DNA of 64,000 nt, from NCBI RefSeq assembly GCF_900111825.1, contig NZ_FOJM01000014.1:124001-188000 (forward strand), read 5' to 3'. This DNA comes from Pedobacter suwonensis. GTDB taxonomy: Bacteria > Bacteroidota > Bacteroidia > Sphingobacteriales > Sphingobacteriaceae. The number at the start of each line of letters is the position of its first letter. The first letter of the stretch is position 1. The translations under genes and the position numbers were made by a program. Positions 1 to 8,162 of this stretch are shown here, piece after piece. The notes under the pieces are model-generated. The model worked only from the letters and a program-made list of their open reading frames with translations, was not told where the DNA came from and did not search any database.

Positions 1-167
1 GCCTCCTGCAGCTTTTCCGTCGGGATATGTTCTTGCATAGTTATGACGGCTTCAGCAGGTTCAAGGGTCACCTGTGCAGAAACGCCATCAATCGCATTCA
101 GCACATTTTCGACTTTGCTCCGGCAGCCCTGACAGCTCATTCCGGTTATTTTATAGGTGTGTTCCAT
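1..167 (-). CDS. HMA (heavy-metal-associated) domain protein, 5' part only
   Basis: The first 55 or so residues of a minus-strand gene run off the left edge. The start ATG is at 167. The N-terminus has the HMA metal-binding loop GMSCQGC, with the two cysteines that bind Cu(I) or another soft metal, in a ferredoxin-like beta-alpha-beta fold. It follows the multicopper oxidase gene by 12 bases and so looks like the next gene of the same copper operon. It could be the N-terminal domain of a copper P-type ATPase (CopA) or a short stand-alone metallochaperone. The visible part cannot separate these. The domain call is firm, the protein family is not. Confidence 0.85.
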   Translation of the reverse strand, partial: MEHTYKITGMSCQGCRSKVENVLNAIDGVSAQVTLEPAEAVITMQEHIPTEKLQE

Positions 168-179
168 GTTTTTGATTTG

Positions 180-2963
180 TTAATAGCTTAATGTCAATCC
201 GGCGCCATAGCCCATATCACTGTCATAATGTGTTGAAAGCCCAAAATACTTAGTAACGATGTACCTGAATCCGGCCATATATTCCTTATCGGTATTGACC
301 ATAAACTGGAAGCGCAGTCTTTTGGAAACGGGGATATCTTCCCTCATCAGCTGAAACCTGACATTCCCCTTGTGATCGAGGGAAGCATCTGCAACGATCA
401 GCAGTGGTAGGGTATATTGAACTCCCAAATGAAATACCTGCCTGAAATTTTTGGTATTTCCCTGCCCGAAAAGGTTGTTTCCCGGCGAAAGTGATTGCCC
501 GAAAACATTCTTGTCCAAGGGATCAACCGTTCTTTTTCTAAAATCCCATCCGATATAGGGCAATAGCCATTGGTTTCTCCCGATATATCTTCCAAAATGA
601 CTTTCACTTTCATAGCCCATTTCCTTGTCAAACCCAATCCGCCATTCAGTGGTAAAGCGGTAACGGGTATTGGCGAGCATAATCTCTCCGTCGCTGCCAT
701 TGGTTTCGATTCCGATGCGTGCCATTGGATGAAATGCCCTGTCATCACTGAAAAGTTTTCGCTGTGCCAGCTTGGGGTCCGGGATTTCGGGATTAGGCGG
801 AGAATTCTCATAACTGAATACCCTTCCCATACCGCTCATCATGTGATAGAGAATATGGCAGTGGAAGAACCAGTCGCCTCCTGGCTCTGTTGCTGCAAAT
901 TCAAGGGTATCCCGCTCCATGGGCATGATGTCGATAATGTTCTTCATCGGGGCATATTCTCCCTGCCGGTTAATTACCCTGAAGTCATGGCCATGAAGGT
1001 GCATAGGATGGCGCATCATACTGTTGTTGTAAAGGATTATCCTAACATTTTCGCCCTTTTTTATCAGTATCTTATCGCTTTCAGAAACGGTTTTGTTATC
1101 CAGCGTCCAGACGTAACGGTTCATATTTCCTGTAAGGTCAAACTTAAGTTCCTTCCATGGGCCTTTTGGCAGGGTTGTTTTCTTTGGATCTCGAAGCATA
1201 TTATAGTTCAGAGTAACGATATCGGCGGTTTCTGCCTCCATATTCATCCCTGCCATGCTCTTGTCACCAGACATCTGCATACCAGGCATCCCCTTCATTT
1301 TTTTCTCTGTTTTTGAATTTTCTTCACCGGTTACCTCCGGGTACATCACCGTATTCATATCCATGATCTGGTTCTGCATCTTCATGCCTTCCATCTGTAC
1401 CATATTGCCGCTCATATCCATCATATCGTTCATCATTTTCATTCCGGCAAAATACTTCAGTTTGGGCATTTTCTCTGCATGGACCTTTTCTCCCTTGCCC
1501 AGCCATAGTGATGCTGATCCCGTACGGTCTTCAGGAGTGACCAAAAATTCATAGCTCTTATTTTCCGGAATCGTGACCACTACATCATAGGTTTCGGAAA
1601 CCGCTATAATCAGCCTGTCGACCTCTACAGGCTCCACATCATTTCCATCGGTAGCGACAACGGTAATCTTGCCCCCTGCATATTTAAGCCAGAAATAATC
1701 TGAGGCTCCACCGTTTGCAATACGCAGCCTTACCTTGTCCCCAGCCTTGAACTGCGGCTGTTCGTTCTGATTTTTCCCATTGATGAGAAAGGCTTCATAA
1801 TAAACATCGCTCACATCCATGGCATTCATGCGCTTCCATTCATTGGCTACCTTTGTTTTAAAATGTCCGGTCCTGATCGCTTCTGCATAACTCTGGGTAG
1901 TCCCTTTTTTGATGGCAAACCAGTCGTTGGCATTTTTCAGGCTTCTATGAACCTCCTCGGGCTTCATATCTGTCCATTCGCTAATGACTACTGGAAGGGT
2001 TGGAATATCCCACTCCGTACGTTTGTTCATGATAAATGCCCCATACATACCTATCTGTTCCTGAAGGCCGCTGTGGCTGTGGTACCAGTGCGTTCCATGT
2101 TGGACGATGGGAAACTTATAGATGTAGGTAGTGTGCGGTTTGATCGGCATTTGGGTCAGAAAAGGAACACCATCCATCTTGTTCGGAAGAAAAAGTCCGT
2201 GCCAGTGCAGCGCGGTTTCCTCGTCGAGATTATTGTGCACGTAGATCAGGGCGGTATCGCCCTGCGTAAAGGTCAGTGTGGGCATGGGGATCTGACCGTT
2301 TACCGCAATTGCCCGCTTTGATTTTCTCCCATAATTTACCGTTGTATCGGCTATGTAAAGATCATAACGCACGGTACGTGGTGGAAATTTATTCGCAACG
2401 GTCTTAATCGGGCCCAAATTGGCCTTTGCAGTTTTGATATTTTCCATGTCAGAACTGTTATCATCCATTGCCATGCCCGCCATATCCCCCATATCCTCAC
2501 TCTTTTTGGAACTTTCCTTTGTTCCCCCATTCTGTTCAGGCGCTGACCTGGGCTTTTCCCTGATTAGCTTCATCCCGCATTTGGGACAGTTGCCAGGTTT
2601 GGAGTCATGGATCTCAGGGTGCATTGGGCAGGTATAGGTTACTGATTCCTCTTTTGGCTTACTTTCCAATTTTTCTGCCAGCATTTTCATGCCTTCCATA
2701 GCTCCCTTTTTTGTACCTTGCTTCTTTTTGCCCGGATCAGCTGTCTTTGCCTTATCCACTTTACCTTTCTGCAGGATAAGCTTCATTCCGCACTTTGGAC
2801 AGTTACCGGGTTTTTCCGATTGTATTTCCGGGTGCATCACACAGGTATAGATTACCCTGGACTGACCAGCACTGCCGTTCTTGTCCGTTTTCATTCCCTT
2901 CATATCCTGGGCGGAAACCACAGAATAAATTATCAATAAAAAGACTGTTAATATATTTTTCAT
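180..2963 (-). CDS. Multicopper oxidase fused to two heavy-metal-binding motifs and a CopB-like C-terminal barrel
   Basis: A 927-residue exported copper oxidase (signal peptide 1-18). Two copies of the YTCxMHPEI...PGNCPKCGMKLI heavy-metal-binding motif lie at about 38-63 and 109-134. Cupredoxin domains follow with all copper-site motifs: HWHG at 253-256, HWYHSH at 292-297, HPMHLHG at 652-658, and HCHxxxHxxxxM at 701-712 (type 1 Cu with Met ligand). A Met-rich stretch at about 505-575 resembles the Met-rich segments of CopA/PcoA oxidases. Residues after about 740 resemble CopB-type outer-membrane beta strands and the chain ends in an aromatic residue, as many barrel proteins do. In Proteobacteria CopA and CopB are separate genes, so here oxidase and barrel are on one chain. 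It probably oxidises Cu(I) in the periplasm. It is 12 bases downstream of the haem-binding protein gene in the same operon. Confidence 0.88.
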   Translation of the reverse strand: MKNILTVFLLIIYSVVSAQDMKGMKTDKNGSAGQSRVIYTCVMHPEIQSEKPGNCPKCGMKLILQKGKVDKAKTADPGKKKQGTKKGAMEGMKMLAEKLESKPKEESVTYTCPMHPEIHDSKPGNCPKCGMKLIREKPRSAPEQNGGTKESSKKSEDMGDMAGMAMDDNSSDMENIKTAKANLGPIKTVANKFPPRTVRYDLYIADTTVNYGRKSKRAIAVNGQIPMPTLTFTQGDTALIYVHNNLDEETALHWHGLFLPNKMDGVPFLTQMPIKPHTTYIYKFPIVQHGTHWYHSHSGLQEQIGMYGAFIMNKRTEWDIPTLPVVISEWTDMKPEEVHRSLKNANDWFAIKKGTTQSYAEAIRTGHFKTKVANEWKRMNAMDVSDVYYEAFLINGKNQNEQPQFKAGDKVRLRIANGGASDYFWLKYAGGKITVVATDGNDVEPVEVDRLIIAVSETYDVVVTIPENKSYEFLVTPEDRTGSASLWLGKGEKVHAEKMPKLKYFAGMKMMNDMMDMSGNMVQMEGMKMQNQIMDMNTVMYPEVTGEENSKTEKKMKGMPGMQMSGDKSMAGMNMEAETADIVTLNYNMLRDPKKTTLPKGPWKELKFDLTGNMNRYVWTLDNKTVSESDKILIKKGENVRIILYNNSMMRHPMHLHGHDFRVINRQGEYAPMKNIIDIMPMERDTLEFAATEPGGDWFFHCHILYHMMSGMGRVFSYENSPPNPEIPDPKLAQRKLFSDDRAFHPMARIGIETNGSDGEIMLANTRYRFTTEWRIGFDKEMGYESESHFGRYIGRNQWLLPYIGWDFRKRTVDPLDKNVFGQSLSPGNNLFGQGNTKNFRQVFHLGVQYTLPLLIVADASLDHKGNVRFQLMREDIPVSKRLRFQFMVNTDKEYMAGFRYIVTKYFGLSTHYDSDMGYGAGLTLSY

Positions 2964-2975
2964 TTCTTTGTTAAT

Positions 2976-3452
2976 TTAAAGAGCAGTGAGATTCTTTCTG
3001 TTCAAACTATCCCTTGAATTCTGTACCCACTTTATGAGTATCGACTTTTCCCTTGGATCTAATATTGCATTTCTGTGGATCAGGCTATAAGAGGAAAGCG
3101 GCATTGTACCATCTTTTAAGCTATTTTCTATGGCCCGCAGTTTGTTCTGACGCCTCCGCAAGGTATAGCCGGCAAATTCATTAAAGTTCAGCTCCTCTTT
3201 TCCCGATCGTATGTGACTGTTAAGGTACCAGTGAAGCGGCTGAACATAGGCATACCATGGATATTCCGTGTTGTTGCTGTGACAGTCATAACATGATTTT
3301 TTAAGTATCCCCTGCACATCATCAGGCATAGGAACAAGTGTGGATATATCCTGAGGCATAGCCTGCGCGCTTTTATTGCGTGCAGGCTGTAAGATCTGCA
3401 TAAGCATGAAGATAACTAATAGCCCAAGAAAGGTTTTTTTTATGCCCGTCAT
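2976..3452 (-). CDS. Haem-binding domain protein (CxxCH, membrane anchored)
   Basis: A 158-residue protein with a hydrophobic N-terminus (residues 5-22, signal or anchor). It has a single c-type haem motif CYDCHSNNT at about 53, followed by the conserved segment YPWYAYVQPLHWYLNSHI and an RRRQ element, as in the Bacteroidota haem_bd family. Such proteins are periplasmic monohaem cytochromes, often next to copper oxidases or DUF3347 proteins. It ends 12 bases before the multicopper oxidase and starts 7 bases after the DUF3347 lipoprotein gene, so it is in one operon with them. It might pass electrons from the oxidase, but that is inference. Confidence 0.8.
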   Translation of the reverse strand: MTGIKKTFLGLLVIFMLMQILQPARNKSAQAMPQDISTLVPMPDDVQGILKKSCYDCHSNNTEYPWYAYVQPLHWYLNSHIRSGKEELNFNEFAGYTLRRRQNKLRAIENSLKDGTMPLSSYSLIHRNAILDPREKSILIKWVQNSRDSLNRKNLTAL

Positions 3453-3459
3453 TTTTGTG

Positions 3460-4032
3460 CTATTTCAGTTCTTCTTTGACAGTGCCACAGGTGGGCATCG
3501 TTTTTCCAAGGTAAGGGTTTTTGATCTCCTTTATCTCACTCACCCAGATTGCACCCTTGTTATTGTTGTACATGGGACAACGGTCCACATACAGGGGCTT
3601 GTCAGTGCCAAGGAGCTTGATCATATCGTACATGTCTTTGCTCAGCATATCGAAATGCTCACGTTGATGGGCAATATTGCCTGCATTGGAACCGATATGC
3701 TCTGCGTGCTCTTTGGCATCATCCCGAATATCGCTATATGCCCTGGCCTGCTCCGAAGTCAATGATTTTTCATCAAAACTGGCGAACGCTGCGACCATTT
3801 CACTGCCTGCGGCGGCAGCTTGTTTATCATCGTCCGTGGTCAGGGCATTTTTCAGTTTCAGATAGCCGGATAAAAGCGCAGCCGTTTGGGATTTTTTTAC
3901 ATTATTGGTTTCCCTAGAAACATTTTTGGTCGTGGAATCCGCAACAGCGGAATCTTGCTTTTCATTTTTGCCATTTGTACAGGCGGCAAGGAAAAATAGT
4001 GGGCCCAGAAGGCTATATATTAATGTTTTCAT
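3460..4032 (-). CDS. DUF3347 domain lipoprotein
   Basis: A 190-residue exported protein with a lipobox near residue 18 (FFLAACTNG), so probably a membrane-anchored periplasmic lipoprotein. A low-complexity charged linker is followed by a DUF3347 domain: a helical segment beginning around AALLSGYLKLKNAL, then the C-terminal part with CPMYNNNKGAIWVS and KNPYLGKTMPTCG. The two conserved Cys and the Met residues suggest metal binding, in line with the copper operon. DUF3347 is often appended to CusB-type adaptors or encoded beside them. The precise role is unknown. It is paralogous to the next gene upstream (4150-4638). Confidence 0.82.
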   Translation of the reverse strand: MKTLIYSLLGPLFFLAACTNGKNEKQDSAVADSTTKNVSRETNNVKKSQTAALLSGYLKLKNALTTDDDKQAAAAGSEMVAAFASFDEKSLTSEQARAYSDIRDDAKEHAEHIGSNAGNIAHQREHFDMLSKDMYDMIKLLGTDKPLYVDRCPMYNNNKGAIWVSEIKEIKNPYLGKTMPTCGTVKEELK

Positions 4033-4149
4033 TGTTTTTGATATATCTTGAATAAATTATTTCGAGCTGTATGTAGAATATATGCATACAGCTATATTGA
4101 ACGGACCAAAACATCACAATGCTAAATGTCCGCTCAATAACAATATGAA

Positions 4150-4638
4150 TTATTTGATAGTCTCCTTTACTGCACCACAGGTCAGCATCTGCTTACCGAA
4201 ATAAGGGTTTTTGATACCAGCGTTATCAGAAAGCCAATAGCTCTTTTTCAATGGACAATAGGTATAATAAACAGGCGCTTTGGTGAGTTTAACGGCTTTT
4301 GCCAGTTTAAAAAGATTGGCAGAAAAAGTTGCGAAATATTCTCTCTGATGGGCAATATCCTTACTCTCCGATATGTGCTTGGCATCAAAGGCAAGCTTAT
4401 CCTGTAAACCTATAAATATATTCATATCGGCTTCTGGCATTGACTTCATGTCCATGCTGCCCAGCGCTCTGGAAAACTCAGTGGCTTTTGAGGCGGCGAC
4501 TGTCGCATCTGCATTTATCAATGCATTTTTGATATCGTAATAAGAAGTTAAAAGTGACTGTGTCTGGCTATTTTGCGCAAGGACGCGGCCAGTGAAAACG
4601 ATTGCCAATAGGGCAACCAGAAAAAATATTTTTTTCAT
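4150..4638 (-). CDS. DUF3347 domain protein, exported
   Basis: A 162-residue protein with a cleavable signal peptide (about 1-21, ending VLAQ) followed directly by the DUF3347 helical domain. Its C-terminal block YCPLKKSYWLS...IKNPYFGKQMLTCG carries the same Cys/Met positions as the neighbouring DUF3347 lipoprotein at 3460-4032, so the two are paralogues. They are separated by 117 bases with no gene. Likely periplasmic and copper related by context, biochemical role unknown. Confidence 0.82.
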   Translation of the reverse strand: MKKIFFLVALLAIVFTGRVLAQNSQTQSLLTSYYDIKNALINADATVAASKATEFSRALGSMDMKSMPEADMNIFIGLQDKLAFDAKHISESKDIAHQREYFATFSANLFKLAKAVKLTKAPVYYTYCPLKKSYWLSDNAGIKNPYFGKQMLTCGAVKETIK

Positions 4639-4746
4639 GATTTTAAGATTAAATGTTTACACTCTTTCCGCAGGAGTTTTGGCCGCGCGAAAGCCAGGCA
4701 CCATGTCAATGTAACACGGGCTCTATTGGTAATTCTTGGTGAAATC

Positions 4747-5184
4747 TTATATCTGAAAGCTATTGATGGAAATCCGGATGTCCCTGTTGGGTGGCCGCTC
4801 CCGCTGTCCGGCGTAAACGCTCTTTTTGAGAGCCAGTTTGACAGAAGGAATTAAAAAGTTGTAATTATAATCTGGAAGCAATAGAACAGGTAGGATAACC
4901 TGGTTTTTAACGCTTTGGGGAACAAGCTTCCCCTGAACCACAAGGTCGTTGACCAGAGTCTTGCAACAGGGATCTTCTTTTGAAAGATTCGGTCCATTTG
5001 AAGCACTGTGTTTATGCACATGTGCACCTTTATGCTGATGATCATGTTTGTGATTATTCTTTTTAGAGGAAACATGTACATCACTTTCTCCATGATTATC
5101 TCTTTCCATTCCAACTGCACAGGCAAGGCCAACAACAGTGTTGAGCAGAAAAATCACTAAAAGAAAGATGGCTTTGGTTTTCAT
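4747..5184 (-). CDS. Small exported His-rich protein (HYC_CC_PP-like)
   Basis: A 145-residue protein with a signal peptide (about 1-22). A histidine cluster at about 44-58 contains HKHDHQHKGAHVHKH. A DPCCK pair follows at about 72, and RERPPNRDIRI lies near the C-terminus. The CC and PP landmarks recall the HYC_CC_PP family of Bacteroidota, which is found beside metal efflux genes, but the classical HYC triplet is not obvious. The His-rich stretch suggests metal binding in the periplasm. A possible -7 element (TAATTTTG on the minus strand, 5210-5217) lies just upstream. Confidence 0.6.
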   Translation of the reverse strand: MKTKAIFLLVIFLLNTVVGLACAVGMERDNHGESDVHVSSKKNNHKHDHQHKGAHVHKHSASNGPNLSKEDPCCKTLVNDLVVQGKLVPQSVKNQVILPVLLLPDYNYNFLIPSVKLALKKSVYAGQRERPPNRDIRISINSFQI

Positions 5185-5209
5185 CAGACTACAAATCTAT
5201 ATAAAGATG

Positions 5210-5217
5210 CAAAATTA
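5210..5217 (-). promoter_or_regulatory. Candidate -7 promoter element for the copper gene at 4747-5184
   Basis: Reads TAATTTTG on the minus strand, matching the Bacteroidota -7 consensus TAnnTTTG, 26 bases before the ATG at 5184. I find no clear -33 TTTG at the usual 19-21 base spacing, so the assignment is tentative. Confidence 0.35.
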
Positions 5218-5469
5218 AATTTATATAATTTCCCATATCTTTTATATAATTATATTAGAAAATCACCTCAAATTTCTGACATTGAACTTGTTTCAATATT
5301 TTTCGGCCCCTCGAAAAGTAATTTCGTTTCGCAGACTCCGACCTGTCAAATGCTGGATTTGCTTTTCACCAAGGTCCAGACAGTATTAGCGCAATCAAGC
5401 TACATACTATGCCAAATTTTACTTACCATGGGTATTTATCCATAAGATATGACGCACCAAATCATAACC

Positions 5470-6684
5470 TTACCCTCCATTTTTGAATATCGATTCACTC
5501 TCCAAGAGGTAGGCTCTACTGGTGACCACTATTTCACCTAGTGAAATGCCAGACAATACCTGCACATAGCCCCCGTTCCCTGCTCCGGTATTGACCTTTC
5601 TTCCAGAAAAACTTCCATCACGATTTTTGATCCATACCTTATTGCCTTTACCTCCTGCTAGTATTGAAGATGTGGGCACAGCAACAGCATTCTGTTTTCC
5701 ATTACCAATGGAAATGTATGCCAACATCCCCGGCCTGATCAGCCCCTGCGTATTTGGAACTGCGATCCGGATGAGCACAACCTTAGATTCATCTGATAGT
5801 TCAGGATTTACAAATTCCACCTTGCCTTTAACAACCTGTCCGTTCAGATCTGGAAAAGAGACATTCACCATGTCATTTTCCTTATAGTTTCCGCTTTCGC
5901 CGGCATATAACTGCGCCTCTATCCATAGATTGGCTAACCCTTGCGTTTTTAATATAGCCATCCCTTCAGTTACGTAATCACCCTCGTGGATGGCTATGTC
6001 GCTTACCGTTCCGTTAACCTTGCTGTATATGGTAACAGTGGCCGAAGTTTTGGACAAAGAAGAAAGATTTATGATCTGGGCGGAGTTCAGGCCCCATAAC
6101 AATAACTTGTGCTCTACTGTCTTGATCATGGCCTCATAATCGACGTCAGGATTATTTAATACCTTCTGCTGCTGCCTGGCCAAAAGGTATTCTTTTTCGG
6201 CTGATAACAGGTCTTCGCTATAAATGGAATACACTGCCTGACCTATTGTTATTTTTTCTCCAACGGACCTAACAAATAAACGCTGTATGCGTCCGGCCAC
6301 TCTTGCACTGATCTCTTCCGCCTTACTTTCGTCCGTGGCAACTGTTCCGGTCAGAAGTTTTTCGCCCCCTGTATTTTCTTCCCTTACCGTATCAACTGTT
6401 ATGCCTGCCAACTGAATCTGGCTTGCTGTCAATGTTATTTTTTCCGTGGCAGAATTTCCTGATCCAGTAAGTTCGACCTTGATCAGTTTCATGCCACAGA
6501 TCGGACAGTTGCCGGGATGGTCTTCATGTATCTGTGGATGCATGGAACAGGTATAGTAAAATTTGCTTTTTGCTTTTGCCGCCGGCTCTGCTTTTTGTTT
6601 GCAGCTGTTAAATATACTTACTGAAAGCACAATAATCAGTAAGGCACAGATCCTTTTCAGGTTAATTCTTTTTATGTTATTCAT
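5470..6684 (-). CDS. CusB-type RND efflux adaptor with N-terminal heavy-metal-binding motif
   Basis: A 404-residue periplasmic membrane-fusion lipoprotein for copper/silver-type RND efflux. I chose the ATG at 6684 over the ATG at 6711 because it gives a standard lipoprotein signal peptide (lipobox FNSC at about 28). It also overlaps the upstream stop by 8 bases, a coupling arrangement. After the lipid anchor comes a YTCSMHPQI...PGNCPICGMKLI metal-binding motif, then the barrel-sandwich and alpha-hairpin region (EYLLARQQQKVL), a beta-barrel domain, and a C-terminal membrane-proximal domain. No RND pump gene lies next to it. The nearest complete heavy-metal pump in the window is at 55.6-60.0 kb, so its partner is uncertain. 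Confidence 0.85.
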   Translation of the reverse strand: MNNIKRINLKRICALLIIVLSVSIFNSCKQKAEPAAKAKSKFYYTCSMHPQIHEDHPGNCPICGMKLIKVELTGSGNSATEKITLTASQIQLAGITVDTVREENTGGEKLLTGTVATDESKAEEISARVAGRIQRLFVRSVGEKITIGQAVYSIYSEDLLSAEKEYLLARQQQKVLNNPDVDYEAMIKTVEHKLLLWGLNSAQIINLSSLSKTSATVTIYSKVNGTVSDIAIHEGDYVTEGMAILKTQGLANLWIEAQLYAGESGNYKENDMVNVSFPDLNGQVVKGKVEFVNPELSDESKVVLIRIAVPNTQGLIRPGMLAYISIGNGKQNAVAVPTSSILAGGKGNKVWIKNRDGSFSGRKVNTGAGNGGYVQVLSGISLGEIVVTSRAYLLESESIFKNGG

Positions 6685-7657
6685 GACCCTTTGTTTTGAT
6701 GAAACTCTCACTGTCTGTTAAATACCCTGCATCTACTGCCAGGGTATCGGTTGCGGAAAGGCCTCTTGTTATCTGTATTTCGTTCCCTTTGAAAGTCCCA
6801 ATATTTACACTATGTGCATAGTATAAGCTGCCTTTTTTTAGCCAGATTATTTTTGTCTGCCCAAGATCCTGCAGAGCAGACCTCGGTATCCAAAGCCCTT
6901 TGGATTTTCCCGTCTCTATTGAGGCATTGATTAGACTGTTTACCTTCAGCTGATGTTCCATATTGTCCAGATAAACCCTTGCGCTAACCGTTTTGTCACC
7001 TTGCTGAAGGGTAGGTTCAATAAAATCTACTTTCCCATATAACGTTTTACCTGGCAGATCCGGCAGGGTAATCTTAACCGGTTGATTTAACTCTAAGCTG
7101 GCCAGTGAATTTCTGTCGATCTTGATAATGGCCTGGAACAGGGCAGCCCAGGTGATCAGCTCAGGCATAATCTGGTAAGGGTGCCTTAAAATATGAACCG
7201 GCCTATGGTCCGACAGAGAAAGCCTGCGTTTTTTAAGGTAGACGGTAAAAAGAAGAATTGCGCAAAGCAGCAACCCTCCCGGTAAGCTTCCCCTTGGAGA
7301 GAGGATGATTTGTCCGGGTTCAGCAGCAAAAGCAGCATAGTTCCCTGCAGCATAAACCAGTTTATACCCGATAAGAAAACCTAAAAATCCATTGGTTATC
7401 CATTCCCATAACAAAATCTCCTTCTTAGGCTGTATAATAATCTCAACAGGTGCTATATGTCCTGCAGCCTCCTTTCTTTTAAGCTCAGCAGAAAACAGCA
7501 GGTAACCAGAAATAAATGCCAGGGCCACAAAGAAACCGAAAGTCTGAACGGGAAGCGGAATATATATTCCAAATAGGTATTCAATAAGATGGGTCAGGGT
7601 TGGGAACATAGGCAGAAACTGAAAAACCGCAACGTAAAAAAATATATTAGCCGCCAT
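6677..7657 (-). CDS. Chimeric ORF: Lgt-like membrane N-terminus joined to the C-terminal half of a CusB-type adaptor
   Basis: A 326-residue open frame made of two unrelated parts. Residues 1 to about 160 look like the front of a prolipoprotein diacylglyceryl transferase-family membrane protein, with hydrophobic segments near 35-55, 85-105 and 122-142. From about 163 on it is the C-terminal half of a periplasmic RND adaptor: ITWAALFQ, LNQPVKITLPDLPGKTLYGKVDFIEP, then VNSLINASIETG and the terminal domain. That part is homologous to the downstream adaptor at 5470-6684. The adaptor half lacks a signal peptide, lipoyl half and hairpin, and the Lgt half lacks its catalytic C-terminal region, so neither function is expected. 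It looks like an in-frame deletion joint near nucleotide 7170, or an assembly artefact. Confidence 0.7.
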   Translation of the reverse strand: MAANIFFYVAVFQFLPMFPTLTHLIEYLFGIYIPLPVQTFGFFVALAFISGYLLFSAELKRKEAAGHIAPVEIIIQPKKEILLWEWITNGFLGFLIGYKLVYAAGNYAAFAAEPGQIILSPRGSLPGGLLLCAILLFTVYLKKRRLSLSDHRPVHILRHPYQIMPELITWAALFQAIIKIDRNSLASLELNQPVKITLPDLPGKTLYGKVDFIEPTLQQGDKTVSARVYLDNMEHQLKVNSLINASIETGKSKGLWIPRSALQDLGQTKIIWLKKGSLYYAHSVNIGTFKGNEIQITRGLSATDTLAVDAGYLTDSESFIKTKGHE

Positions 7658-8162
7658 CAGGAAATTGCCCCAAGTAGTCCATAAAGTGGGGACCCTTTAA
7701 AAAGCAGATCCCCACTGATCCTATTTGGATAACAATAAGTCTTAAGCCAGCAAGCGTTTGAGCCACTTTAATTCAATATATAAAATTAAATGCCCAAAGA
7801 CTAGTAAGCCACGCCTCAGAAGCTAATTATGACCTCATTGTTACGATTCATAGTTATGGTGGTACCTTTAAAAAGTCGCACTGATCGGGCTATTTCTTTC
7901 CGGGTCGATCAAAAAACATAAAGATTAACAAGGGATAAAAAATAAAAAACAATATGTGATTTTTGTCAGCTTTATCCCTGGACGAAGTGTTAGGTTTACT
8001 TTGGAAAAAACGCGCTGCATGTTTTAATTAGGGAACCATAGAGAGTTTCTTTGTAAATTTATTATACCCTTTATTCTATATCCAAAAAATGTATTCCAAT
8101 ATTTTAAAGAATTTTGGCGCAGGCCTGCAGTATAGTTATCTTTAAAATCCAAAACAGCTAAA
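7658..8162. other. Intergenic region between copper operon and Crp/Fnr gene
   Basis: 505 bases without a recognisable gene. It holds a hairpin (AGTGGGGA at 7685-7692 pairing with TCCCCACT at 7709-7716), an imperfect repeat of the stretch around 7692-7727 at 7864-7895 (shared CTTTAAAAAG ... CACTGATC ... CTATTT), and a weak CRP-like palindrome at 7955-7970. The start sites of the two divergent genes must lie here. Confidence 0.6.
7955..7970 (+). promoter_or_regulatory. Weak CRP/FNR-type palindrome upstream of the Crp/Fnr gene
   Basis: TGTGA-TTTTTG-TCAGC resembles the three strong sites at 8868, 9748 and 13768, with one imperfect arm. A -7-like TAGGTTTA starts at 7991, 28.5 bases from the palindrome centre, one base short of the 29.5 seen at the other three. 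The implied leader to the ATG at 8163 would be about 160 bases. It may mediate autoregulation, with low certainty. Confidence 0.35.

Noticed and set aside
570..1316. Long plus-strand open frame opposite the multicopper oxidase
   Set aside because: It is the antisense shadow of a gene with clear copper-site motifs and has no recognisable domain itself.
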